Shown piece by piece: positions 55,005 to 63,999 of a stretch of DNA of 64,000 nt. The translations under genes and the position numbers were made by a program. The notes under the pieces are model-generated. The model was given only the letters and a program-made list of their open reading frames with translations, did not search any database and was not told where the DNA came from. This DNA comes from Pseudomonas baltica. Its GTDB lineage: Bacteria; Pseudomonadota; Gammaproteobacteria; Pseudomonadales; Pseudomonadaceae. The stretch covers positions 1,736,001 to 1,800,000 of the forward strand of contig NZ_JACMYH010000001.1 in the NCBI RefSeq assembly GCF_014235765.1. Reading direction: 5' to 3'. Numbering within the stretch: the first letter of the stretch is position 1; each line of letters starts with the position of its first letter.

Positions 55005-55033
55005 AAAAAACCACCGCCTGCGGTGGTTTTTTT
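55005..55033 (+). terminator. Rho-independent terminator of the ttgABC operon
   Basis: A perfect stem CCACCG-CCTG-CGGTGG flanked by an A-run before and a run of seven T after. It starts 17 bases after the ttgC stop. Confidence 0.95.
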
Positions 55034-55125
55034 ATGCAGGTCAGGCGGCGACGTCGGCACGAACAGGGTAACCCCTGAAGAAAATGTCACACGGGACTGG
55101 CCGAAAGTTCAATCTTGAGCAATAG

Positions 55126-55139
55126 TGGTCTGATGACCA
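55126..55139. promoter_or_regulatory. TGGTC-N4-GACCA palindrome upstream of the porin gene
   Basis: The sequence TGGTCTGATGACCA is a perfect 5-4-5 inverted repeat. Many GntR-family operators have TGGT/ACCA half-sites. It lies 47 bases before the PcaR-like box. The regulator is unknown. Confidence 0.45.
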
Positions 55140-55172
55140 GATAACTGACTTGTTATTAACCAGTTAGTTAGT

Positions 55173-55187
55173 GTTCGGTTATCGCAC
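55173..55187 (+). promoter_or_regulatory. PcaR-like box upstream of the OprD porin gene
   Basis: GTTCGGTTATCGCAC resembles the PcaR-box type GTTCGATAATCGCAC known from P. putida (from memory) with two differences, and matches 13 of 15 positions in the palindrome before pcaI. It is 129 bases before the porin start. Confidence 0.55.
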
Positions 55188-55315
55188 GTATTCCCGTGCG
55201 GTCGGTTGAATCGGGCGTCACCCCAACGCACCATCCGCGCAACACTTAGAAACATGCATGACCTGCTCGTACAAGCGTGCGTCAATCATAAAATCAATAA
55301 CAATAGGTTTACCCC

Positions 55316-56581
55316 ATGCGCCAGCACTTCCGTCGTTCACCCCGTCTGTTGCCCAACCTGATTGCGCTGACCGTTGCCACGGCCGCCCTGCCCTCCTTTG
55401 CGGCCGAGTCCGGCTTCCTGGAAGACGCCAAGGTAGGGCTGAACCTGCGCAACTTCTACTTCAACCGCAATCACACCAACCCGGCCTTTCCGCAGAGCAA
55501 GTCCGAGGAATGGACCCAAAGCTTCATTCTCGATGCCAAGTCCGGCTACACCCAAGGCATGGTCGGCTTCGGTGTGGACGTGCTGGGCATGTACTCGGTC
55601 AAGCTCGACGGCGGCCGTGGTACCTATGGCACGCAGTTGTTGCCTGTGCATGACGGCAATGACCCGGCCGACGATTTCGGTCGGTTGGGTGTGGCCGCCA
55701 AGGCCAAGATATCCAAGACCGTGCTCAAGGTCGGTGAATGGATGCCGGTGCTGCCTATCCTGCGCTCGGATGACGGGCGCTCGCTGCCGCAGACTTTCCA
55801 GGGCGGACAGGTCACCTCCCAGGAAATCGACGGCCTGACGCTATACGGCGGCCAGTTCCGCAAGAACAGCCCGCGCAACGACGCCAGCATGGAGGACATG
55901 TTCCTGCAGGGCCGCGCCGGCATCACTTCCGACCGCTTCAATTTCGTCGGTGGCGAGTACACCTTCAACGGCAAGAACACCCTGGTCGGCCTGTGGAATG
56001 CCGAGCTCAAGGACATCTACCAGCAGCAGTACCTGCAGATTCTCCACAGCCAGCCCTTGGGCGACTGGACCCTGGGTGCCAACCTGGGCTTCTTCCATGG
56101 CAAGGAGGACGGCAGCGCAAGGGCCGGTGACCTGGACAACAAGACCTGGTCGGCGCTGCTGTCGGCCAAGTACGGCAGCAACACCTTCTATGTCGGTCTG
56201 CAGAAAGTCACCGGCGACAATGGCTGGATGCGCGTCAACGGCACCAGTGGCGGCACCCTGGCCAACGACAGCTACAACTCCAGCTACGAGAACGCCAAGG
56301 AGAAATCCTGGCAGTTGCGCCATGACTTCAACTTCGCCGGCGTGGGCGTACCGGGGCTGACCCTGATGAACCGCTACATCAGCGGCGACAATGTGCACAC
56401 CGCCACCGTCACCGACGGCAAGGAATGGGGCCGCGAAACCGAACTGGCCTACACCGTGCAGTCGGGCACCTTCAAGAGCCTGAACATGCGCTGGCGCAAC
56501 TCGACCATGCGCCGCGACTACAGCACCAGCGAGTTCGACGAAAACCGGGTGATCGTCAGCTATCCGCTGAGCATTCTGTAA
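55316..56581 (+). CDS. OprD-family outer-membrane porin
   Basis: A 421-residue porin with a signal peptide (about residues 1-29, ending LPSFA) and the OprD signature LEDAKVGLNLRNFYFNRNHT and the LSAKYGSNTFYVGLQKVTGDNGW strand pair. The C-terminal end ...VIVSYPLSIL has the terminal hydrophobic pattern of outer-membrane barrels. OprD members carry small aromatic acids, amino acids or dicarboxylates. Its location beside the convergent pca operon and the PcaR-like box suggest uptake of protocatechuate-related aromatic acids (BenF/OpdK type), which I infer rather than see. The porin next to P. putida pca genes fits this, from memory. Confidence 0.88.
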   Translation: MRQHFRRSPRLLPNLIALTVATAALPSFAAESGFLEDAKVGLNLRNFYFNRNHTNPAFPQSKSEEWTQSFILDAKSGYTQGMVGFGVDVLGMYSVKLDGGRGTYGTQLLPVHDGNDPADDFGRLGVAAKAKISKTVLKVGEWMPVLPILRSDDGRSLPQTFQGGQVTSQEIDGLTLYGGQFRKNSPRNDASMEDMFLQGRAGITSDRFNFVGGEYTFNGKNTLVGLWNAELKDIYQQQYLQILHSQPLGDWTLGANLGFFHGKEDGSARAGDLDNKTWSALLSAKYGSNTFYVGLQKVTGDNGWMRVNGTSGGTLANDSYNSSYENAKEKSWQLRHDFNFAGVGVPGLTLMNRYISGDNVHTATVTDGKEWGRETELAYTVQSGTFKSLNMRWRNSTMRRDYSTSEFDENRVIVSYPLSIL

Positions 56582-56588
56582 CCCTCGC

Positions 56589-56618
56589 GCCGGTGACGGG
56601 CATGGTGCCCGCACCGGC
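56589..56618. terminator. Hairpin between the porin and pcaC genes
   Basis: The stem GCCGGTG/CACCGGC continues inward as CGGGCA/TGCCCG with one bulged A and a 3-base loop. There is no T-run on either side. It sits between convergent genes 8 bases after the porin stop, so it may be a Rho-aided bidirectional terminator. Confidence 0.5.
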
Positions 56619-56629
56619 CCGCTCGGGCG

Positions 56630-57022
56630 TCACTGGCGCGATTCGACGCCCAGCTCATCCCATACCGATTCGGCCAGGTGAAACGTCGCGTTGGCCGCTG
56701 GAATGCCACAATAGATGGCACTCTGCATCAAGACTTCCTTGATCTCTTCACGGGTGACACCGTTGCTTGCCGCCGCACGCAAGTGCAGCTTGAGCTCGTC
56801 GTTGCGATTCATGCCGATCAGCATGGCGATGGTGACCAGGCTGCGGGTGTGCCGCGGCAGGCCCGGACGGGTCCAGATATCACCCCACGCATGGCGGGTG
56901 ATCATCTCCTGGAACTCGGTATTGAACTCGGTCAGGTTGTTCAGGCTGCGTTCCACATGGGCATCGCCCAACACCGCTCGCCTGACTTTCAGACCTTCTT
57001 CGTAGCGTTCTTTTTCGTCCAT
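56630..57022 (-). CDS. pcaC: 4-carboxymuconolactone decarboxylase
   Basis: PcaC decarboxylates 4-carboxymuconolactone to beta-ketoadipate enol-lactone in the protocatechuate branch. The 130-residue protein (a CMD/AhpD-like fold) has the start MDEKERYEEGLKVRR, the TRHAWGDIWTRPGLPRHTRSL segment and the late LMQSAIYCGIPAANATFHLA segment, all typical of PcaC. The active histidines and cysteine-region residues are present. It is the last gene of the pca operon, 12 bases after pcaD. Confidence 0.97.
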   Translation of the reverse strand: MDEKERYEEGLKVRRAVLGDAHVERSLNNLTEFNTEFQEMITRHAWGDIWTRPGLPRHTRSLVTIAMLIGMNRNDELKLHLRAAASNGVTREEIKEVLMQSAIYCGIPAANATFHLAESVWDELGVESRQ

Positions 57023-57034
57023 GGACGTGCTCCT

Positions 57035-57829
57035 TCAGCGCAACAGAAATTCGACGACGCGGGCACTGAAAGGCGCACCGACTTCAACGTTGGACAAATG
57101 CGCCGCGGCAAACTCCGCGTAGTGCGCACCGGCCACCTGCTCGACGATGAATTGCGCGTCGGCGGGCGTGGTCACAGCGTCCTCGGTGCCTGCGATCACC
57201 AACAGCGGTACCTGGATGGCACCCAACTGCTCGCGGAAATCGGCGTCGCGCACGGCGGCGCAGTTGGCGGCGTAGCCTTGGGGCGAGGTGGCGGCGAGCA
57301 TGTCGGTGACGCGCCGGGTTTCACCCGGGTTGGCTTCGGCGAACGCCGGGGTGAACCAGCGCGCGATGGAGGCGTCGCGCAGCGACTGCATGGCCGCCTC
57401 GCCCTGCCCAAGGACCATTTCGATCCGGGGGTTCCAGACGTCCTGGGTACCGATTTTCGCCGCCGTGTTGCAGATCACCAGCTTGTGCAGGCGCTCGCCG
57501 GCGTTGATCCCCAGCCATTGGCCGATCAGGCCGCCCATGGACAGCCCGCAGAAATGCACCTTCTCCAGGTGCAGGGCATCGAGCAACGCCAGCACGTCGC
57601 CGCCCAGTTGCTCGACGGTATAGGTGCCAGGGGAGACCAGGGATTGGCCATGGCCACGGGTGTCGTAGCGCAGCACCTGGAAATGCTCGGTGAAGGCGGC
57701 CATCTGGCTGTCCCACATGTGCCGGTCGGTGCCCAGCGAGTTGGACAGAACCAGTACCGGCTTGTCCTCGGGGCCTTGCAGACTGTAATCGAGTTCGCCG
57801 TCGGCGAGTTGTACCTGTGCCACGCTCAT
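57035..57829 (-). CDS. pcaD: beta-ketoadipate enol-lactone hydrolase
   Basis: PcaD hydrolyses beta-ketoadipate enol-lactone to beta-ketoadipate. The 264-residue alpha/beta hydrolase has the oxyanion segment VLSNSLGTDRHMWD, the nucleophile S97 in GLSMGGL and a late His in the AAHLSNVE segment. Start: the ATG at 57829 (MSVAQV) is used, but AGGAG abuts it directly, so a GTG two codons later (57823, spaced six bases) or an ATG at 57841 are alternatives. It overlaps or closely follows pcaB, depending on the start. Confidence 0.94.
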   Translation of the reverse strand: MSVAQVQLADGELDYSLQGPEDKPVLVLSNSLGTDRHMWDSQMAAFTEHFQVLRYDTRGHGQSLVSPGTYTVEQLGGDVLALLDALHLEKVHFCGLSMGGLIGQWLGINAGERLHKLVICNTAAKIGTQDVWNPRIEMVLGQGEAAMQSLRDASIARWFTPAFAEANPGETRRVTDMLAATSPQGYAANCAAVRDADFREQLGAIQVPLLVIAGTEDAVTTPADAQFIVEQVAGAHYAEFAAAHLSNVEVGAPFSARVVEFLLR

Positions 57830-57833
57830 CTCC

Positions 57834-59198
57834 TCACGCATTCAAAAGATCGTGTTCGGCGACCGCCCGTTCGACCCAGACCCGGGCCTGGCCCAGGTAA
57901 TGCGAAGGGTCCAGCAGACGGTCCAGTTCATTGGCGTCCAAGTGCTCGGTGACCTGCGGCTCGTCGCCGAGCACCGCGCGCAGGTGCCGGCCCTGGGCGA
58001 CGGCCTGCTTGCAGCACTGTTCCAGCACATGATGGGCGCGGTCGCGACCGATCCGCTGGGCCAGCACGATGCTCACAGCTTCGGCCAGCACCAGGCCGTG
58101 AGTCAGTTCCAGGTTCGCCAGCATGCGCCCCTCGTCGACCTGCATGCCGTCGGCGATGGCCAGCGCCTGCTGCAGCGCGCCGGACACCAGGCAGCAGATC
58201 TCCGGCAGCGTTTCCCATTCGGCGTGCCACAGCCCCAGGCTGCGCTCGTGTTCCTGCGGCATCGCGCTGAACAGCGTGGCCAGCAGGCCCGGCACCCGGG
58301 TGGCGGCGCCGATCAGCACCGCCGCACCGACCGGATTGCGCTTGTGCGGCATGGTCGAGGAACCGCCCTTGCCTGGTGCCGAAGGTTCGAAGACTTCCGC
58401 CGCCTCGGTCTGCATCAGCAGGCTGATATCACGCCCCAGCTTGCCCAGACTGCCGGCCAACAGGCCCAGCACCGAGGCCAGCTCCACCAGTCGGTCGCGT
58501 TGGGTATGCCAAGGCTGCTCGGGCAGATTCAGGTGCAGTTCCTCGGCCAGCGCCTGGGCCACCGGCATGGCTCGATCGCCGAGGGCGGCCAGGGTGCCCG
58601 AGGCACCGCCGAACTGCAGGCAGGCCAGCCGCGGCCTGAGCTCGCGCAGGCGCTGCCGGCTGCGGGTCAGGGCGCCGAGCCAGCCAGCGATCTTCATGCC
58701 CAGGGTGACGGGTGTGGCGTGTTGCAGCCAGGTTCGTCCGGGCATCACCGTGGCCGCATGGCGGCGAGCCTGCTGGCTCAGGGCATCGGTCAGCAGGCGC
58801 AGGTCGGATTCGATCAGCTCCACTGCCGCCAGCAGCTGCAGGACCAGCCCGGTGTCCATGACATCCTGGCTGGTCGCCCCCAGATGCACGTAGCGCTCGG
58901 CCTCGGCGTCTGTGGCGGAAATGACCTTGCCGAGCATCTTGACCAAGGGGATGGCCGAGTTGCCAGCACTGGCAATGGCCTGCGCCAAGGCCTGGAAGTC
59001 GTATAGCTGGGCCTTGCACGCGGCCTCTATGGGAGCGACTGCCGCGCTGGGGATCACACCGACCCGCGCCTGGGCGCGAGCCAGCGCGGCTTCGAAATCG
59101 AGCATGCCCTGCACCCGGCCATGGTCGCAGAAGATCTGGCGCATGGCCGGGGCGGTGAAGTAGACATCGAACAACTGATTGTTCGGCGGTTGGTTCAT
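57834..59198 (-). CDS. pcaB: 3-carboxy-cis,cis-muconate cycloisomerase
   Basis: PcaB converts 3-carboxy-cis,cis-muconate to 4-carboxymuconolactone. The 454-residue protein belongs to the fumarase/aspartase superfamily: early AERYVHLGATSQDVMDT segment (about residues 100-116), the HATPVTLGMKIAGWL stretch and the signature GKGGSSTMPHKRNPV (residues 276-290, mobile catalytic loop with S-S). All positions look functional. The ATG at 59198 has GGGGAG upstream. It precedes pcaD with a stop at 57834 and follows pcaT by 45 bases. Confidence 0.96.
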   Translation of the reverse strand: MNQPPNNQLFDVYFTAPAMRQIFCDHGRVQGMLDFEAALARAQARVGVIPSAAVAPIEAACKAQLYDFQALAQAIASAGNSAIPLVKMLGKVISATDAEAERYVHLGATSQDVMDTGLVLQLLAAVELIESDLRLLTDALSQQARRHAATVMPGRTWLQHATPVTLGMKIAGWLGALTRSRQRLRELRPRLACLQFGGASGTLAALGDRAMPVAQALAEELHLNLPEQPWHTQRDRLVELASVLGLLAGSLGKLGRDISLLMQTEAAEVFEPSAPGKGGSSTMPHKRNPVGAAVLIGAATRVPGLLATLFSAMPQEHERSLGLWHAEWETLPEICCLVSGALQQALAIADGMQVDEGRMLANLELTHGLVLAEAVSIVLAQRIGRDRAHHVLEQCCKQAVAQGRHLRAVLGDEPQVTEHLDANELDRLLDPSHYLGQARVWVERAVAEHDLLNA

Positions 59199-59243
59199 GG
59201 AGCTCCCCTGCAAGGGCGCGCCAGCGATGGCGCGCCCCTGGGT

Positions 59244-60533
59244 TTAATGGTCGGTATGCAGGTACTTGGGCTGCTTGGGCAGCCGCAGGCTGAACAGGAA
59301 GGCGATGGCCATCATCACCGTGACGTACCAGTAGAACGCGTTTTCGTTGCCCATGTTCTTCAGGTTCAAGGCGACGAACTCCGCTGAACCGCCGAACACC
59401 GCGTTGGCCACCGCGTAGGCCAGGCCGACGCCCAGGGCGCGCACCTGTGGCGGGAACATCTCGGCTTTGACCAGGCCACTGATCGAGGTGTAGAAGCTGA
59501 CGATGGCCAGGGCCAGGGTGATCAGCACGAACGCCAGGAACGGGCTGGTGACGGTCTTCAATGCCATGAGGATCGGCAAGGTGCACAAGGTACCGAGCCC
59601 GGCGAACCAGAGCATCGAGGTGCGTCGGCCGATGCGGTCGGCAAGCATGCCGAACAGCGGCTGCATGCACATGTACAGGAACAGCGCGCCGGTCATGATC
59701 AGGCTGGCGGTCTTGGCATGCATGCCTGCGGTATTGACCAGGTACTTCTGCATGTAGGTGGTGAAAGTGTAGAAAATCAGCGAGCCGCCGGCGGTGTAGC
59801 CCAATACGGTGATGAAGGCTGCGCTGTGATTCTTGAACAGCCCGGCGATGCTGCCGGCGTCCTTGTCGTTGCGCGTTTCGGCGGTGCTGGTTTCCTTCAG
59901 CGTACGGCGCAACAACAGCGAGATGATCGCGGCGACGGCACCGACGAAAAACGGAATGCGCCAGCCCCAGGCCCGCAGTTCCTGCTCATCGAGAAACTGC
60001 TGAAGGATGACCACGGTCAGCACAGCCAGCAGTTGCCCGCCGATCAACGTCACGTACTGGAACGACGCGAAGAAACCACGCTGGCCACGCAGGGCGACTT
60101 CGGACATGTAGGTCGCCGTGGTGCCGTATTCACCGCCCACCGACAGACCCTGGAACAGCCGGGCCAGCAACAGGATGATCGGTGCCCAGACACCGATGGT
60201 GGCGTAGGTCGGCAGGCAGGCGATCACCAGCGAGCCAGCGCACATCATCAGCACCGAGATCATCATGGAGTTCTTGCGGCCATGCTTGTCGGCCACGCGG
60301 CCGAACAGCCAGCCACCGATCGGCCGCATCAGAAAGCCTGCGGCGAACACTCCGGCGGTGTTGACCAGTTGCACGGTTGGATCGTCGGAAGGAAAGAAGG
60401 CTGGGGCGAAATAAATGGCGCAGAAGGCGTAGACATAGAAGTCGAACCACTCCACCAGGTTGCCCGATGAAGCGCCGACGATCGCGAATATGCGCTTCTT
60501 GCGCTCCTCACCGGTGTAATGAACTGTTGTCAT
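59244..60533 (-). CDS. pcaT: MHS-type dicarboxylate transporter PcaT
   Basis: PcaT takes up beta-ketoadipate and related dicarboxylates in P. putida. The 429-residue protein has the MHS pattern: [16 protein letters not shown] (about residues 22-37), [34 protein letters not shown] and a 12-helix layout. It resembles the KgtP-like protein at 41750. Its place between pcaF and pcaB in the operon fits the P. putida pcaRKFTBDC order. An upstream REP (60632-60757) separates it from pcaF. Confidence 0.93.
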   Translation of the reverse strand: MTTVHYTGEERKKRIFAIVGASSGNLVEWFDFYVYAFCAIYFAPAFFPSDDPTVQLVNTAGVFAAGFLMRPIGGWLFGRVADKHGRKNSMMISVLMMCAGSLVIACLPTYATIGVWAPIILLLARLFQGLSVGGEYGTTATYMSEVALRGQRGFFASFQYVTLIGGQLLAVLTVVILQQFLDEQELRAWGWRIPFFVGAVAAIISLLLRRTLKETSTAETRNDKDAGSIAGLFKNHSAAFITVLGYTAGGSLIFYTFTTYMQKYLVNTAGMHAKTASLIMTGALFLYMCMQPLFGMLADRIGRRTSMLWFAGLGTLCTLPILMALKTVTSPFLAFVLITLALAIVSFYTSISGLVKAEMFPPQVRALGVGLAYAVANAVFGGSAEFVALNLKNMGNENAFYWYVTVMMAIAFLFSLRLPKQPKYLHTDH

Positions 60534-60631
60534 GTTTTAGTTCTCATTGAGGTCGGTAAAGGCTAGACATAACCTGTTACAACCTCAGGCACAAGGTGAT
60601 TGGCGGTCTGGGAGGTTGAGGGTTGGCTTTA

Positions 60632-60757
60632 GGGCCTCTTCGCGGGCAGAGCCCGCTCCCACAGGAGCCTGCTCCCACAAGAACATTTGATCTATGTGGG
60701 AGCGGGCTTTCTGTGGGAGCGGGGCGGGCGGCGAGCCCTCTGCCCGCGAAGAGGCCC
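60632..60757. repeat. REP-type element between pcaF and pcaT (perfect 20-bp outer arms)
   Basis: Arms 60632-60651 and 60738-60757 are perfect 20-base reverse complements (core CTCTTCGCGGGCAGAG). Between them lie a further copy of the GTGGGAGCGGG motif and related repeats. It lies inside the pca operon, after pcaF and before pcaT, so it can attenuate or stabilise part of the transcript. Confidence 0.9.
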
Positions 60758-60769
60758 GTCAGGTCCCCC

Positions 60770-61972
60770 TCAAACCCGCTCGATCGCCAACGCCAACCCC
60801 TGCCCTACCCCCACGCACATCGTCGCCAGCCCGCGCTTGCCGCCACTTTTTTCCAACTGATGCAGCGCGGTCAACACCAGCCGCGCCCCGCTCATGCCCA
60901 ATGGGTGGCCCAAGGCAATCGCCCCGCCGTTGGGATTGACCTGCGCCGCGTCGTCCGCCAGCCCCAGCTCGCGCAGCACGGCCAGGCCCTGGCTGGCGAA
61001 CGCCTCGTTGAGCTCGATCACGTCGAAGTCCTCGACCGCCAGGTCCAGGCGTTCCAGCAGCTTGCGCACTGCCGGTACCGGACCGACGCCCATTACCCGT
61101 GGCGCCACCCCGGCACTGGCCATGCCCAGCACCCGGCCACGGGCCGTCAGGCCATGCTTCTGCACTGCCTCGGCACTGGCGAGAATCATGGCGGCGGCGC
61201 CGTCGTTGACACCCGAAGCATTGCCTGCGGTCACGCTCTTGTCGGCGCCGTTGACCGGCTTGAGCCTGGCCAGGGTTTCCAGGGTGGTATCGGCACGTGG
61301 ATGCTCGTCCTGCTCGACCACGGTGTCGCCCTTCTTGCCGGGAATGCGCACTGGTACGATTTCCTCGGCGAAGAAGCCCGCCGCCTGGGCGGCAGCGGTG
61401 CGTTGCTGGCTGCGCACGGCGAAGGCGTCTTGGTCCTCACGGGAAACCCGGTAATCGTCAGCCACGTTGTCGGCGGTCTGCGGCATCGCATCCACGCCAT
61501 AGTGGGCCTTCATCAGCGGGTTGATGAAGCGCCAACCGATGGTGGTGTCTTCCAGCTTCATGTTGCGGGAGAAACCGGCATCGGCCTTGCCCATGACGAA
61601 GGGTGCGCGTGACATCGATTCAACACCACCGGCAATCGCCAGCTCCATCTCGCCACTGGCAATGGCGCGGAACGCCGTGCCCACCGCATCCATGCCCGAA
61701 GCACACAAGCGGTTGAGGGTCACGCCCGGCACGCCTTCGGGCAGGCCGGCCAGCAGCAGCGCCATGCGTGCGACGTTGCGGTTGTCTTCGCCCGCCTGAT
61801 TGGCGCAGCCCATGAACACTTCGTCGACCTGCGCCCAATCCACCGTCGGGTTACGCTCGAGCAACGCCTTGATCGGCACGGCGGCGAGGTCGTCGGCACG
61901 CACGTTGGCCAGGCTGCCGCCAAAGCGACCGATGGGCGTACGTACCGCATCGCAAATGAATACGTCACGCAT
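60770..61972 (-). CDS. pcaF: beta-ketoadipyl-CoA thiolase
   Basis: PcaF cleaves beta-ketoadipyl-CoA to acetyl-CoA and succinyl-CoA, the last step of the pathway. The 400-residue thiolase has the nucleophile C90 in [14 protein letters not shown], the [14 protein letters not shown] histidine segment and the final cysteine in [10 protein letters not shown]. The start at ATG 61972 gives [19 protein letters not shown]; an ATG one codon earlier overlaps the pcaJ stop and is nearer to the ribosome site. It directly follows pcaJ, overlapping its stop codon. Confidence 0.97.
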   Translation of the reverse strand: MRDVFICDAVRTPIGRFGGSLANVRADDLAAVPIKALLERNPTVDWAQVDEVFMGCANQAGEDNRNVARMALLLAGLPEGVPGVTLNRLCASGMDAVGTAFRAIASGEMELAIAGGVESMSRAPFVMGKADAGFSRNMKLEDTTIGWRFINPLMKAHYGVDAMPQTADNVADDYRVSREDQDAFAVRSQQRTAAAQAAGFFAEEIVPVRIPGKKGDTVVEQDEHPRADTTLETLARLKPVNGADKSVTAGNASGVNDGAAAMILASAEAVQKHGLTARGRVLGMASAGVAPRVMGVGPVPAVRKLLERLDLAVEDFDVIELNEAFASQGLAVLRELGLADDAAQVNPNGGAIALGHPLGMSGARLVLTALHQLEKSGGKRGLATMCVGVGQGLALAIERV

Positions 61973-62751
61973 CATGCTTCTCCCGGCGCTTGGCCATGGG
62001 CGGCCGCGGTGCGTGCTTCCAGGGCGCGCAACGCCTCCAGTTCGGTGGTATCGGGCTCGGCCGTGGTCTGCACGTCGTCGGCGAAGCGGACCTTCCAGCC
62101 GGTGGCAGCACTGATCTGCTCGCGGGTCACACCGGGGTGGATGGAGGTGACCACGAACTCGTTGGTGCCGGCCTCCGGTTCCATGATGCACAGGTCGGTG
62201 ATGATCCCCACCGGGCCTTGGCCCGGCAGGCCCAGGCGCTTGCGCGAGTCGCCGCCGTCACCATGGCCCACCGACGTGAGAAAATCGAGCTTCTCGACGA
62301 AGCTGCGGTGCGACTGCTTGAGGATGATCAGCACGCTCTTGGCGGAACCTGCGATTTCAGGCGCTCCGCCAGCGCCCGGCAGGCGTACCTTGGGCTGATG
62401 ATAGTCGCCCACCACGGTGGTGTTGATGTTGCCGAAACGGTCGACCTGGGCGGCGCCGAGGAAGCCGACGTCGATACGTCCACCCTGCAGCCAGTAGCGG
62501 AAGATCTCACCCGTCGGCACGACGGTGTCGGCGGTTTCCGCCAACTCGCCATCGCCGATGGACAAGGGCAGCACGGTGGGTTTAGCGCCAATCGGACCTG
62601 ATTCGTAGATCAGCACCACGTCCGGCGAGGAGGTCAGACGGGCCAGGTTGGCGGCCTTGGACGGCAGGCCGATGCCGACGAAGCACACCGCGCCGTTGCG
62701 CAAGCGCCGCGCAGCCGCGACGGTCATCATCTCGTTGGTGGAGTAAGTCAT
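61972..62751 (-). CDS. pcaJ: beta-ketoadipate:succinyl-CoA transferase subunit B
   Basis: PcaJ is the catalytic half of the CoA transferase that activates beta-ketoadipate using succinyl-CoA. The 259-residue protein has the active-site glutamate E50 in LIYESGPIG, the [12 protein letters not shown] segment and the [13 protein letters not shown] loop. The ATG at 62751 overlaps the pcaI stop (ATGA), so the subunits are translationally coupled. In KT2440 pcaIJ lies elsewhere in the genome, while here it sits inside the operon (see findings). Confidence 0.96.
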   Translation of the reverse strand: MTYSTNEMMTVAAARRLRNGAVCFVGIGLPSKAANLARLTSSPDVVLIYESGPIGAKPTVLPLSIGDGELAETADTVVPTGEIFRYWLQGGRIDVGFLGAAQVDRFGNINTTVVGDYHQPKVRLPGAGGAPEIAGSAKSVLIILKQSHRSFVEKLDFLTSVGHGDGGDSRKRLGLPGQGPVGIITDLCIMEPEAGTNEFVVTSIHPGVTREQISAATGWKVRFADDVQTTAEPDTTELEALRALEARTAAAHGQAPGEA

Positions 62752-63608
62752 GGGGTCACCTGCGCTGCGCTGGCCAGTTTCGCCTGGTATTCGCTGAAGT
62801 TCTGCGTGCCACGGATGTAGGTGTCGATCCAGGCGGTAAAGGTCTGTCGGTCTCGCGCAATAGGATCCCAGGCTTGGTAAAACACGTTGTCGCGCTCGGT
62901 GTAGCCGTGGGCGTAGGACGGATGTGCCCCACCCGGTACGTGGCAGACCGCAGTCAGTGCCCAGGTCGGCAGTACGCAGGCGTTCATGGGGGCCTGCAGG
63001 TCGTCGACAATTTCTTCCACCGTGACGATACAGCGCTTGGCGGCCAAGGCGGCCTCCTTCTGCACGCCGAGGATGCCCCACAGCAGTACGTTGCCCTTGC
63101 GGTCGGCTTTCTGCGCATGGATCACGGTGACATCGGGGCGCACCGACGGCACCGCTGCCAGCACTTCGCCGGTGAAGGGGCAGGTCACCGTCTTGATCAG
63201 CGGGTTGACCTTGGGCAGATCGGAACCGGCGTAGGCCCGCAACACCGCAAACGGCAGGCCCGAGGCGCCGGCCACATAGGCATTGGCCAGGTCGGCATGG
63301 CTGTGTTCTTCGATCTCCAGCGCTTGCGGCCACTGCTTCTCGACGGCGTCGCGCAGTCGATGCAGCGAACCGACACCGGGGTTGCCGCCCCACGAGAAGA
63401 TCAACTTGCGAGCGCAACCGGCGCCGATCAACTGATCGTAGATCAGGTCGGGGGTCATGCGCACCAGCGTCAGGTCTTTCTTGCCTTGACGAATGATCTC
63501 GTGACCTGCAGCGGTTGGAATCAGGTGGGTGAAGCCTTCGAGCGCGATGGTGTCGCCATCGTTGACGAATTGCTTCACCGCGTCGGTGAGCGACAGAATT
63601 GCAGCCAT
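62748..63608 (-). CDS. pcaI: beta-ketoadipate:succinyl-CoA transferase subunit A
   Basis: PcaI is the partner subunit of PcaJ. The 286-residue protein has the CoA-transferase family I alpha pattern: LTDAVKQFVNDGDTIALEGFTHLIPTAA (about residues 6-33), the SWGGNPGVGSLHR loop and the NPLIKTVTCPFTGE segment. It has a late YTERDNVFYQAWDP segment shared with bacterial transferases. Preceded by a promoter gap with PcaR-like boxes, and followed by pcaJ with a 4-base overlap. Confidence 0.96.
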   Translation of the reverse strand: MAAILSLTDAVKQFVNDGDTIALEGFTHLIPTAAGHEIIRQGKKDLTLVRMTPDLIYDQLIGAGCARKLIFSWGGNPGVGSLHRLRDAVEKQWPQALEIEEHSHADLANAYVAGASGLPFAVLRAYAGSDLPKVNPLIKTVTCPFTGEVLAAVPSVRPDVTVIHAQKADRKGNVLLWGILGVQKEAALAAKRCIVTVEEIVDDLQAPMNACVLPTWALTAVCHVPGGAHPSYAHGYTERDNVFYQAWDPIARDRQTFTAWIDTYIRGTQNFSEYQAKLASAAQVTP

Positions 63609-63695
63609 GTGGGCAGGACTCCTCGGTACTGTGAGCCATCTTGTTTGAATGAAGCTGGCATACAGGTTAGGGCGCCAGCCTCACACGAACAATCC

Positions 63696-63726
63696 GATTA
63701 TCGACTATCTGTTCGATTATCGAACA
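63696..63726 (-). promoter_or_regulatory. PcaR box and promoter of pcaIJF
   Basis: The core 63710-63726 reads TGTTCGATTATCGAACA, a perfect inverted repeat of 8 around one base. GATTATCGA is repeated at 63696-63704 and 63715-63723, spaced 19 bases. On the minus strand TTCGAT and GATAAT with a 16-base spacer can serve as -35 and -10, so the box overlaps the promoter, as expected for the IclR-type activator PcaR. Confidence 0.75.
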
Positions 63727-63741
63727 GTACAGCGGCGCGCT

Positions 63742-63999
63742 TCAGGTAGCGTCGGCGTGGCTGACGCGCCCCTTGATCAACAAGGCCACGGTGGCCAGCA
63801 CGGCGGGGACGACCAGCGCAGTCAGCACCTGTTCGAAATCCCAACCCAGGCCGAGCAGTGTCGCGCCCATCCAGGCACCCAGAATTGCACCGAAACGGCC
63901 GATGCCCAGCATCCACGACACACCGGTAGCGCGTCCCTGTGTCGGATAGAACCGCGCGGCCAGCGACGGCATCGCCGACTGCGCGCCGTTGACGCACAT
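63742..63999 (-). CDS. pcaK: aromatic acid/H+ symporter PcaK, C-terminal part (5' end outside window)
   Basis: The last 85 residues (258 bases) of an MFS transporter with two or three membrane helices: PSLAARFYPTQGRATGVSWMLGIGRFGAILGAWMGATLLGLGW is the typical final part of the aromatic acid:H+ symporter family. Its position upstream of pcaI on the same strand and the pca context support PcaK, the 4-hydroxybenzoate/protocatechuate permease and chemoreceptor helper. The start of the gene lies beyond the window's end. Confidence 0.85.
   Translation of the reverse strand: MCVNGAQSAMPSLAARFYPTQGRATGVSWMLGIGRFGAILGAWMGATLLGLGWDFEQVLTALVVPAVLATVALLIKGRVSHADAT

Larger units (their letters stand above)
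54989..55315. other. 327-base gap between ttgC and the OprD porin gene
   Basis: Contains the ttgC terminator, a 14-base palindrome (55126-55139), an inverted repeat TAACTG-N13-CAGTTA (55142-55166) and a PcaR-like box (55173-55187) before the porin gene. No gene seen. Confidence 0.7.
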
